DNA from: Cellulomonas fimi
Lineage (GTDB): Bacteria > Actinomycetota > Actinomycetes > Actinomycetales > Cellulomonadaceae
Direction of reading: 5' to 3'
NCBI RefSeq assembly: GCF_028527925.1
Contig: NZ_JAPESW010000020.1
Location: 1 to 64,000 of the forward strand
DNA: 64,000 bases
Of this stretch, positions 54,937 to 62,543 are shown one piece after another. Below the pieces are notes generated by a model. The model saw nothing but the letters and a program-made list of their open reading frames with translations. It searched no databases and had not been told where the DNA came from. Both the position numbers and the translations under genes were made by a program. Positions within the stretch are counted from its first letter, which is position 1. Each line of letters opens with the position of its first letter.

Positions 54937-55803
54937 GTGGTGAGCCAGGAGACGACCGAACCGCAGCTCGACGCCGTCGGACGACCGCTGCCCCTCTTCC
55001 CGGAGCCGGCCCCGCTCGCGTCGCACGGTCCTGCCCGCGTCATCGCCATGTGCAACCAGAAGGGCGGCGTCGGCAAGACGACGACCACGATCAACCTCGC
55101 GGCCGCGCTCGCCGAGTACGGGCGCCGCGTCCTCGTCGTGGACTTCGACCCGCAGGGTGCCGCGTCGGTCGGGCTGGGCGTCAACCCGCACGAGCTCGAC
55201 CGCACCGTCTACAACCTGCTGATGGAGCGCGACGCGCAGATCGCCGACGTCGTGCGTCCGACGGCCACGCCCGGGCTCGACCTGCTGCCGGCGAACATCG
55301 ACCTGTCGGCGGCCGAGGTGCAGCTCGTCGGCGAGGTCGCCCGGGAGTCCGTCCTCGCGCGCGTGCTGCGGCCCGTGCTCGACGACTACGACGTCGTGCT
55401 CGTCGACTGCCAGCCGTCGCTCGGCCTGCTGACCGTCAACGCGCTCACCGCGGCGCACGGCGTCGTCATCCCGCTCGAGTGCGAGTTCTTCGCGCTGCGC
55501 GGCGTGGCGCTGCTCATCGAGACGATCGAGAAGGTCCGCGACCGGCTCAACCCGCGCCTCGAGGTCGACGGCATCCTCGCGACGATGTACGACTCCCGCA
55601 CGCTGCACGCGCGCGAGGTCGTCGCCCGCGTGCACGAGGCGTTCGGCGACACGCTGCTGCACACCGTCATCGGCCGCACCGTGAAGTTCCCCGACGCGAC
55701 CGTCGCCGCGGAGCCCATCACCACGTACGCCCCGTCGCACGCGGGTGCGGCGGCCTACCGGCAGCTCGCGCGTGAGCTCGTCGCCCGTGGCGACGCCGCC
55801 TGA
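54937..55803 (+). CDS. ParA/Soj-family ATPase linked to the scp locus
   Basis: 288-aa deviant-Walker ATPase. The P-loop CNQKGGVGKTTTTINLA contains the signature Lys pair; FDPQGAASVGLG (A') and VLVDCQPSLGLLTVNAL (Walker B) follow. No ParB partner or parS-like site is adjacent. This is the second ParA type that sits upstream of scpAB in actinobacteria, distinct from the origin-proximal partition ParA. GTG 54937 is preferred over TTG 54928 because TAGGTT lies 7 nt upstream. It overlaps scpA by about 17 bp. Confidence 0.88.
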   Translation: MVSQETTEPQLDAVGRPLPLFPEPAPLASHGPARVIAMCNQKGGVGKTTTTINLAAALAEYGRRVLVVDFDPQGAASVGLGVNPHELDRTVYNLLMERDAQIADVVRPTATPGLDLLPANIDLSAAEVQLVGEVARESVLARVLRPVLDDYDVVLVDCQPSLGLLTVNALTAAHGVVIPLECEFFALRGVALLIETIEKVRDRLNPRLEVDGILATMYDSRTLHAREVVARVHEAFGDTLLHTVIGRTVKFPDATVAAEPITTYAPSHAGAAAYRQLARELVARGDAA

Positions 55804-56752
55804 CGAGCGCGCGCTCCCGCCCGAGCAGTCGACCGCCGGCCCGGCGCCGGCGGGCGCGCACGGCTTCGAGGTCCACCTCGACAACTTCAGCGGGCCGTTC
55901 GACGTCCTGCTGGGCCTCATCGCCAAGCACAAGCTCGACATCACCGAGGTCGCGCTCGGACGCGTGACCGACGAGTTCGTCGGCTACATCCGGACCCACG
56001 AGCGCGACTGGGACCTGAGCCAGGCGAGCGAGTTCCTCGTCGTCGCCGCGACGCTGCTGGACCTCAAGGCCGCGCGGCTGCTGCCGAGCGCCGAGGTGGA
56101 GGACGCGGAGGACCTCGAGCTGCTGGAGGCGCGCGACCTGCTGTTCGCCCGGCTGCTGCAGTACCGGGCGTACAAGCAGGTCGCCGGCTACCTCGAGGAG
56201 CGGTTCGCGACCGAGGGCCGCCGCTTCCCGCGGACCGTCACGCTCGAACCGCACCTGGCCGCGCTCCTGCCGGAGCTCGTCTGGCAGGTCGGGCCCGAGG
56301 AGCTCGCCCGCCTCGCGGCGCGCGCGCTCGCGCCGAAGCCGGGCCCGCCCGCGGTCGACATCAGCCACCTGCACGCGCCCGCGGTGAGCGTCCGGGAGCA
56401 GGCCGCCGTGCTCGTCGAGCGGCTGCGGCACGCGGGGGCCGCGTCGTTCCGCTCGCTGACCGCCGACGCCGACGCGACCGTCGTGGTCGTCGCGCGGTTC
56501 CTCGCGCTGCTCGAGCTGTTCCGCGAGGGCGCCGTCGCGTTCGACCAGGTCGAGGCGCTCGGCGAGCTCACCGTGCGGTGGACGGGTGCGGCCGAGGGGG
56601 ACGTGCAGGTGTCCGACGACTTCGACCAGCTCGACACGACCGGGGGAGCCGGGGGAGCGGGCAGAGCCCCGACGGGGGTGACCGGCGACCCGACGGACGA
56701 CCCGGTCGACAGCACGACCGACACCCCGACCGACGAGGGAGGCTCCCCGTGA
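55787..56752 (+). CDS. scpA: Segregation and condensation protein A
   Basis: 321-aa kleisin bridging the SMC heads of bacterial condensin. The N-terminal FEVHLDNFSGPFDVLLGLIAKHKLDITEV motif binds the SMC neck; ASEFLVVAATLLDLKAARLLP and the C-terminal winged-helix region (VVVVARFLALLELFREGAVAFDQ) are standard. The last 55 residues are an acidic Thr/Gly/Asp-rich tail not part of the fold. GTG 55787 lies inside the parA 3' end, and GTGA couples its stop to scpB. Confidence 0.92.
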   Translation: MATPPDERALPPEQSTAGPAPAGAHGFEVHLDNFSGPFDVLLGLIAKHKLDITEVALGRVTDEFVGYIRTHERDWDLSQASEFLVVAATLLDLKAARLLPSAEVEDAEDLELLEARDLLFARLLQYRAYKQVAGYLEERFATEGRRFPRTVTLEPHLAALLPELVWQVGPEELARLAARALAPKPGPPAVDISHLHAPAVSVREQAAVLVERLRHAGAASFRSLTADADATVVVVARFLALLELFREGAVAFDQVEALGELTVRWTGAAEGDVQVSDDFDQLDTTGGAGGAGRAPTGVTGDPTDDPVDSTTDTPTDEGGSP

Positions 56753-57468
56753 GCGACGAGAGGTCCTACGACGAGCCCCTGGAGGAGGACGCGCTCGACC
56801 GGGCGAGCTCCGCCGACGGATCGGTCGGTGACGACGAACGGGACGGCACCGACACACCGGCCGCGGCGGACGAGCTCGCGTTCGACGTCGAGGACCTGCC
56901 CGGCGGCGCCCTCGCGACGCTCGAGGCGGTGCTCATGGTCGCCGACGAGCCCATCCCCGCCGTGCGGCTCGCGTCCGTGCTCGCGCTGCCCGTCGTGGAC
57001 GTCGAGGCGCTGCTCGCCGAGCTCGCGGCGGAGTACCGGGGTGAGCGCGGCGGACGGCCGCGGGGCTTCGAGCTGCGACCCGTCGCGGACGGCTGGCGGA
57101 TCTACTCGGCACCCGCGTACGCCGACGTCGTCGGTCGCTTCGTCGTCGACGGGCAGACCGCACGGCTCACGCAGGCGGCGCTCGAGACGCTGGCCGTGGT
57201 CGCGTACCGCCAGCCGGTGACGCGCGGTCAGGTGTCGGCGGTGCGTGGCGTCAACGTGGACGGCGTCGTGCGGACGCTGACGGCGCGGGGCCTCGTGGCC
57301 GAGGTCGGCACCGAGCCGACGACCGGCGCGGTCCTGTACGGGACCACGGGATACTTCCTGGAGCGCATGGGGGTGTCCAGCCTGGACGAGCTGCCCCCGC
57401 TCGCCCCCTACCTGCCGGACATCGACGCGCTGGACGGCGTCGACCAGGCGATCGGAGAGACCAGATGA
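56749..57468 (+). CDS. scpB: Segregation and condensation protein B
   Basis: 239-aa ScpB, a dimeric winged-helix partner of ScpA. LEAVLMVADEPIPAVRLASVL starts the first winged helix after a 45-residue acidic N-terminus; LTQAALETLAVVAYRQPVTRGQVSAVRGVNVDGVV is the second and most conserved segment; YGTTGYFLERMGVSSLDELPPL ends the fold. GAGGGAGG precedes the GTG start, and both ends overlap neighbours by 4 bp. Confidence 0.93.
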   Translation: MSDERSYDEPLEEDALDRASSADGSVGDDERDGTDTPAAADELAFDVEDLPGGALATLEAVLMVADEPIPAVRLASVLALPVVDVEALLAELAAEYRGERGGRPRGFELRPVADGWRIYSAPAYADVVGRFVVDGQTARLTQAALETLAVVAYRQPVTRGQVSAVRGVNVDGVVRTLTARGLVAEVGTEPTTGAVLYGTTGYFLERMGVSSLDELPPLAPYLPDIDALDGVDQAIGETR

Positions 57469-58412
57469 GCCCGCAGGAACGGCGTGGCGGCACGCCCGGC
57501 AAGGCGTCCGGCGGACGCGGCGGTGGCGGCGGCGGACGGCCGACGCGCGCCGGAGGCGCCGGGAAGCCGGCGCGGTCCGGCGGGACGGGGCGCGGCGGTG
57601 CCGGTGGTCGGGCGGCGCAGCGTCCGCAGCGACCGTCCCGCCCGCGTCCGGCGCGTGAGCCCGAGGTGACGATCGACGTCCACGACCCCGAGGGCGTGCG
57701 CCTGCAGAAGGTCCTCGCGTCGGCGGGGCTCGGTTCTCGACGGGCGTGCGAGGAGCTCATCGCGTCCGGGCGCGTGACCGTCGACGGGGCGACGGTCCGC
57801 GAGCTCGGCGTCCGGGTCGACCCGGTGCGTGCCGTGATCCACGTCGACGGCCTGCGCGTCCAGCTCGACTCCTCGATCGTCACGCTCGCGCTCAACAAGC
57901 CGAAGGGCGTCGTGTCGACGATGCACGACCCCGAGGGGCGCCCGTCGATCGCGCAGTACGTCGCCGACCGCACCGAGCGGCTGTTCCACGTCGGCCGGCT
58001 CGATGCGGAGACCGAGGGCCTGCTGCTGCTGACCAACGACGGCGAGCTCGCGAACCGCCTCTCGCACCCGTCGCACGGCGTCGCCAAGACGTACCTCGCG
58101 CACGTCGAGGGGCGCGTCGCGGGGTCGCTCGGCGGGCGGCTCACGCGCGGGATCGAGCTCGAGGACGGCCTCGTCAAGGTCGACAAGTTCCAGATCGTGC
58201 AGACGACGCCGCAGGCGAGCCTCGTGGAGCTCGTCCTGCACGAGGGCCGCAACCGCGTCGTGCGCCGCCTCCTGGAGGAGGTCGGCCACCCCGTCACGCG
58301 GCTCGTGCGGACGCAGGTCGGGCCGATCCGGCTCGGCGACCTCAAGCCCGGCCGGACGCGGGTGCTGTCGAAGACGGAGGTCGGTTCGCTCATGACCCAG
58401 GTGGGGATGTGA
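57465..58412 (+). CDS. rluB: 23S rRNA pseudouridine synthase, RluB family
   Basis: 315-aa pseudouridine synthase. An S4 RNA-binding domain (VRLQKVLASAGLGSRRACEELIASGRVTVDG) precedes the catalytic RsuA/RluB domain with NKPKGVVSTMHD and the active-site Asp in FHVGRLDAETEGLLLLTNDGEL. The first 65 residues are a low-complexity Gly/Arg/Pro tail, probably a nonspecific RNA-binding extension. It starts with ATGA overlapping scpB and ends overlapping tyrA by 4 bp. Confidence 0.92.
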   Translation: MSPQERRGGTPGKASGGRGGGGGGRPTRAGGAGKPARSGGTGRGGAGGRAAQRPQRPSRPRPAREPEVTIDVHDPEGVRLQKVLASAGLGSRRACEELIASGRVTVDGATVRELGVRVDPVRAVIHVDGLRVQLDSSIVTLALNKPKGVVSTMHDPEGRPSIAQYVADRTERLFHVGRLDAETEGLLLLTNDGELANRLSHPSHGVAKTYLAHVEGRVAGSLGGRLTRGIELEDGLVKVDKFQIVQTTPQASLVELVLHEGRNRVVRRLLEEVGHPVTRLVRTQVGPIRLGDLKPGRTRVLSKTEVGSLMTQVGM

Positions 58413-59518
58413 ACGTCGCGACGGCGGGGCCGGTCCGGATCGTCGGCACCGGCCTGCTCGGCACGTCGGTCGGCCTGGGCCTCGCGACGCGCGGCGTCGA
58501 GGTGCTGCTGCACGACCCCTCGCGGACCGCGGTCGCCCTGGCCCGCGACGTCGGCGCCGGGCGGCCCGCGTCGGCCGACGACCCCGAGCCCGCGCTCGTC
58601 GTGGTCGCGGCCCCGCCCGACGTGACGTCGGACGTCGTGCTCGCCGAGCTCGAGGCGCACCCCGGTGCGGTGGTCACGGACGTCGCGAGCGTCAAGGGCT
58701 ACGTGCTGTCGGAGCTGCGTGCGTCGGGCGCGGACCTGTCGCGCTACGTCGGGTCGCACCCGATGGCGGGCCGCGAGCGGTCCGGTCCCGTCGCCGCCGT
58801 GCCGGACCTCTTCCTCGGCCGGCCGTGGGTCATCGCGGACTCGGGCTCGTCGCGACCGGACGCACTGCTCGCGGTGCGGTCGCTCGCCGTGGACCTCGGC
58901 GCGGTGCCGGTGACCATGGACGCCGACGCGCACGACGCGGCGGTCGCGGCCGTGTCGCACGTGCCGCAGGTCGTGGCGAGCCTGGTCGCGTCGCGGCTCC
59001 GGGACGTCGACGAGGCCGCGCTCGGGCTCGCGGGGCAGGGCCTGCGCGACGTGACGCGGATCGCAGGGTCGGACCCGGCGCTCTGGACGTCGATCCTCGC
59101 CGCGAACGCGGCCGCGGTCCGCGACGTGCTCGTGGACCTGCGGGGCGACCTCGACGGCGTCATCCACGCGCTGGGCGGTGCCGCCGCGGCGACGGGTCCG
59201 GAGGACGTGGCGCCGGGCGCGCTGTCGACGATCGCGCAGGCGATCGCGGACGGCAACGCCGGCGTCGCGCGGGTCCCCGGCAAGCACGGCGGCGTGCGAC
59301 GCGACTACAGCGTCGTCACCGTGCTCGTGCCCGACGCCCCCGGCGAGCTCGCGCGACTGCTGACCGACGTCGGCGAGGCGGGCGTCAACCTGGAGGACCT
59401 GCAGCTGGAGCACGCGGCCGGACGTCCGGTCGGCATGGCGGCGATCTCCGTGCTCCCGAGCGCGGTCCCGCACCTCGAGGCGGAGCTGACGCTCCGTGGA
59501 TGGAGACTGGTGAGTTGA
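58409..59518 (+). CDS. tyrA: Prephenate dehydrogenase with ACT domain
   Basis: 369-aa oxidoreductase of tyrosine synthesis, converting prephenate (or arogenate) to the 4-hydroxyphenylpyruvate/tyrosine branch. The NAD(P)-binding loop is IVGTGLLGTSVGLGLA; SHPMAGRERSGP contains the substrate-binding His-Pro-Met-Ala-Gly motif. A C-terminal ACT domain (about 300-369, VPDAPGELARLLTDVGEAGVNLEDL) suggests feedback control by an aromatic amino acid. It sits between rluB and cmk with 4-bp overlaps, an operon order seen in other actinomycetes. Confidence 0.9.
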   Translation: MNVATAGPVRIVGTGLLGTSVGLGLATRGVEVLLHDPSRTAVALARDVGAGRPASADDPEPALVVVAAPPDVTSDVVLAELEAHPGAVVTDVASVKGYVLSELRASGADLSRYVGSHPMAGRERSGPVAAVPDLFLGRPWVIADSGSSRPDALLAVRSLAVDLGAVPVTMDADAHDAAVAAVSHVPQVVASLVASRLRDVDEAALGLAGQGLRDVTRIAGSDPALWTSILAANAAAVRDVLVDLRGDLDGVIHALGGAAAATGPEDVAPGALSTIAQAIADGNAGVARVPGKHGGVRRDYSVVTVLVPDAPGELARLLTDVGEAGVNLEDLQLEHAAGRPVGMAAISVLPSAVPHLEAELTLRGWRLVS

Positions 59519-60228
59519 GCACGATCCCGGCGCCCTTCGTGGTCGCGATCGACGGCCCGTCCGGGTCGGGGAAGTCGAGCGTGTCGCGCGCGGTCGCACG
59601 CGCCCTCGGTCTCGCGTACGTCGACACGGGCGCGACGTACCGCGCCGCGACGTGGTGGTGCCTCGAGCAGGGTGTCCCGCTCTCCGACACGGACGCCGTG
59701 GCGGCCGCGGTGCGGACCCTGCCCCTCGACCTCGGCGTCGACCCGGACGCGCCGACCGTCGTCGTCGACGGCACCGACGTCTCGGCGGACATCCGCGAGA
59801 CCGCCATCTCGGCCGCGGTGAGCGCGGTCGCGACGAACCTGGACGCACGTGCCGAGCTCGGCCGCCGGCAGCGCGCGCTCATCGACGCCGAGCGCGAGCC
59901 GGGCTCGTTCTCGGGGGGCCGCGGCGTCGTCGCCGAAGGCCGCGACATCACGACGGTGATCGCGCCCGACGCGGACGTCCGCGTGCTGCTGACCGCGAGC
60001 GAGGAGGCGCGGCTCGCACGGCGCGCGCTCGACGTGCACGGGTCGGCGGACGCGCAGGCGGTCGAGGCGACGCGCGACCAGGTGCTGCGCCGCGACGCCG
60101 ACGACTCGACGGTCGTGCAGTTCCACACCGCGGCGGACGGTGTCGTGACCGTCGACTCGTCGGACCTGGACTTCGAGCAGACGGTCGAGGCGGTGCTGGC
60201 GGTCGTGGCGGCCGCCGTCCGGGCGTGA
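59500..60228 (+). CDS. cmk: Cytidylate kinase
   Basis: 242-aa CMP/dCMP kinase. The P-loop is [18 protein letters not shown], followed by [16 protein letters not shown] and [20 protein letters not shown]; the C-terminus has the [23 protein letters not shown] segment. The start is uncertain: ATG 59500 overlaps tyrA by 19 bp, while TTG 59515 would give the same 4-bp NTGA overlap as its neighbours and has GGAG 9 nt upstream. The two differ by only five residues, before the fold. Confidence 0.93.
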   Translation: METGELSTIPAPFVVAIDGPSGSGKSSVSRAVARALGLAYVDTGATYRAATWWCLEQGVPLSDTDAVAAAVRTLPLDLGVDPDAPTVVVDGTDVSADIRETAISAAVSAVATNLDARAELGRRQRALIDAEREPGSFSGGRGVVAEGRDITTVIAPDADVRVLLTASEEARLARRALDVHGSADAQAVEATRDQVLRRDADDSTVVQFHTAADGVVTVDSSDLDFEQTVEAVLAVVAAAVRA

Positions 60229-60908
60229 CCGAGCAGCGTCTGCCGTCGCCGGCCGGCCCGGCGTGGTCGCGCTGGGTCGGCCGGTTCCTCGCGCGCGGGG
60301 TGTGGGCGACGGACGTCGTGGGGGCGGATCGCGTGCCGCGCACCGGGCCCGTGCTGCTGGCCGCCAACCACACGGGCGTCGTCGACGGGCCGATCCTCAT
60401 CGGCGTCGCGCCGCGGCCGACGCACATCCTCGTCAAGGAGGAGATGTTCCACGGGCCGGTCGGCCTCGTGCTGCGCGCGGCGGGCCAGATCCCGGTGGAC
60501 CGCCAGGGTGGCCGGACGGCGCTCACGACCGCGCTGGGAGTCCTGCGTCGTGGCGGCGCCGTGGGCATCTTCCCCGAGGGCAACCGCGGGCGCGGCGACG
60601 CGACCAGCGCACGCGCCGGGATCGCGTGGCTCGCGCTCAACGGGCAGGCGCCCGTCGTCCCGGTCGCGATCCTGGGCACCCGGCGCACGGGCGAGGGCGT
60701 CGGGCACGTGCCGGGATTCCGGCGCCGGCTCGTCGTCGAGTTCGGCGAGCCCGTCGTCGTCGCGCGCGCGCCGGGCGTCTCCGGACGGGCCGCGCTCGTC
60801 GACGCCAACGAGGCGGTGCGCGTCGCGCTGTCGGACCTCGTGACCCGGGCGAGCGTCCGGTCGGGGCTCGTGCTCCCGACGGACGGACCGGACCGCGACC
60901 CCGTCTGA
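60225..60908 (+). CDS. plsC: 1-acyl-sn-glycerol-3-phosphate acyltransferase family protein
   Basis: 227-aa membrane-associated acyltransferase. The catalytic NHx4D box is [11 protein letters not shown]; the substrate-binding block is [11 protein letters not shown], where many relatives have [23 protein letters not shown] is the third block. It is a small PlsC of the kind placed between cmk and der in actinomycetes; the exact acceptor lipid is uncertain. GTG overlaps the cmk stop by 4 bp. Confidence 0.85.
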   Translation: MTEQRLPSPAGPAWSRWVGRFLARGVWATDVVGADRVPRTGPVLLAANHTGVVDGPILIGVAPRPTHILVKEEMFHGPVGLVLRAAGQIPVDRQGGRTALTTALGVLRRGGAVGIFPEGNRGRGDATSARAGIAWLALNGQAPVVPVAILGTRRTGEGVGHVPGFRRRLVVEFGEPVVVARAPGVSGRAALVDANEAVRVALSDLVTRASVRSGLVLPTDGPDRDPV

Positions 60909-60951
60909 CGCGCGTCGCGGCCCCGGGGTCACGGCTGCCCGCCCGACAGGG

Positions 60952-60957
60952 GAGAAT
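60952..60957 (+). promoter_or_regulatory. -10 element at der
   Basis: GAGAAT with a 7-nt spacer before the ATG. It overlaps GGGGAG (60949-60954), which could equally be a ribosome-binding site, so leaderless and leadered starts are both possible. Confidence 0.35.
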
Positions 60958-60964
60958 GGTCGGC

Positions 60965-62470
60965 ATGACGGACACCGACCCCGCCCTGGAGCTCCCCGAC
61001 GAGGCCGGCGACGCCCTGGAGCTTCCCGACGAGGCCGGCGACGCCGATCGTGAGCGCGCGCTGCGCGCGGGCCTCGCGGAGTACGCGCTCGAGGACGACG
61101 ACCTCGCGCTGATCGACGGGCTCGACGAGGACGAGGTCGGCGGTGGTGCGGCGACCGCGCTGCCGGTGCTCGCGGTCGTCGGGCGTCCGAACGTCGGCAA
61201 GTCGACGCTGGTGAACCGGATCATCGGCCGCCGTGAGGCGGTCGTGGAGGACCAGCCGGGCGTGACGCGCGACCGCGTGAGCTACCCCGCCGAGTGGGCC
61301 GGCCGCCGGTTCACCGTCGTCGACACCGGCGGCTGGGAGGTCGACGTCGCGGGCATCGAGGCGCGCGTGGCCCAGCAGGCGGAGGTCGCGATCGCGCTGG
61401 CCGACGCGGTGCTGTTCGTGGTGGACGCGACGGTCGGGGCGACCGACACGGACGAGCAGGTCGTGCGGCTGCTGCGGCGCGCGGGCAAGCCCGTGGTGCT
61501 GTGCGCCAACAAGGTCGACGGCCCGGCGGTCGAGGCGGACGCGGCGGCCTTGTGGGCGCTCGGGCTCGGCGAGCCGTACCCCGTCTCGGCACTCCACGGG
61601 CGCGGCACGGGCGACCTGCTCGAGGCCGCGGTGGACGCGCTGCCCGAGGTGTCGGCGCACGCGACGCCGCTGCCGGACGGTCCGCGGCGCGTCGCGCTCG
61701 TCGGGCGGCCGAACGTCGGGAAGTCGTCGCTGCTGAACAAGGTGCTCGGCACCGAGCGCGTGGTGGTGGACGCCACGGCGGGCACGACGCGTGACCCGGT
61801 CGACGAGCTCGTCCTGCTCAAGGGCGAGCCGTGGGTGTTCGTCGACACCGCGGGCATCCGGCGCCGGGTGCACCAGACGTCGGGGCCGGACTTCTACGCG
61901 TCGCTGCGCACCCAGGCGGCGATCGAGAAGGCCGAGGTCGCGGTGGTGCTGGTCGACGCGTCGACGACGATGACCGAGCAGGACACGCGGGTCATCTCGC
62001 AGGTCGTCGACGCGGGCCGTGCGCTGGTCATCGCGTACAACAAGTGGGACCTCATGGACGAGGACCGTCGCCCGTTCCTGGAGCGGGAGATCGAGAAGGA
62101 CCTCGTGCAGGTGCAGTGGGCGCCGCGGGTCAACATCTCGGCGCGCACGGGGTGGCACACGGACCGGCTGGTGCCCGCGCTCAAGCGGTCGCTCGAGTCG
62201 TGGGACACGCGCATCTCGACGGGTCGGCTGAACGCGTTCCTCGGCGAGCTCGTCGCGGCGCACCCGCACCCGCTGCGGGGTGGCAAGCAGCCGCGCATCC
62301 TGTTCGCGACGCAGGCGTCGACGCGTCCGCCGCGGTTCGTCATCTTCACGACGGGCTTCCTGGACCCGGGCTACCGCCGGTACATCGAGCGTCGTCTGCG
62401 CGAGACGTTCGGGTTCGAGGGGACGCCGATCTCGATCTCGGTGCGCGTGCGGGAGAAGCGGCGGCGCTGA
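60965..62470 (+). CDS. der: Ribosome biogenesis GTPase Der (EngA)
   Basis: 501-aa tandem GTPase needed for 50S subunit assembly. Both G1 loops are intact: GRPNVGKST and [10 protein letters not shown]3 motifs are DTGGW and DTAGI; G4 motifs are NKVD and NKWD. A KH-like C-terminal domain ends in [11 protein letters not shown]. About 65 acidic residues precede the first G domain, as in many actinobacterial Der proteins. Here they include an exact decapeptide duplication, [10 protein letters not shown] twice, encoded by a 30-bp tandem repeat. Confidence 0.95.
   Translation: MTDTDPALELPDEAGDALELPDEAGDADRERALRAGLAEYALEDDDLALIDGLDEDEVGGGAATALPVLAVVGRPNVGKSTLVNRIIGRREAVVEDQPGVTRDRVSYPAEWAGRRFTVVDTGGWEVDVAGIEARVAQQAEVAIALADAVLFVVDATVGATDTDEQVVRLLRRAGKPVVLCANKVDGPAVEADAAALWALGLGEPYPVSALHGRGTGDLLEAAVDALPEVSAHATPLPDGPRRVALVGRPNVGKSSLLNKVLGTERVVVDATAGTTRDPVDELVLLKGEPWVFVDTAGIRRRVHQTSGPDFYASLRTQAAIEKAEVAVVLVDASTTMTEQDTRVISQVVDAGRALVIAYNKWDLMDEDRRPFLEREIEKDLVQVQWAPRVNISARTGWHTDRLVPALKRSLESWDTRISTGRLNAFLGELVAAHPHPLRGGKQPRILFATQASTRPPRFVIFTTGFLDPGYRRYIERRLRETFGFEGTPISISVRVREKRRR
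60983..61042 (+). repeat. 30-bp tandem duplication within der
   Basis: Two adjacent 30-bp units (60983-61012 and 61013-61042) differ at one base (third codon position) and encode the same ten residues, [10 protein letters not shown], in the acidic N-terminus. It is a recent in-frame duplication. Confidence 0.9.
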
Positions 62471-62483
62471 GCAGCCGGATCAC

Positions 62484-62524
62484 GCGAGCGGCCGGTCCCG
62501 GCACGTCGGGGACCGGCCGCTCGC
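62484..62524. terminator. Terminator between der and the convergent P-loop gene
   Basis: A perfect 16-bp stem (62484-62499 with 62509-62524) with a 9-nt loop, usable in both directions. Confidence 0.8.
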
Positions 62525-62543
62525 GCGCGTGGACGCCGGTGGC

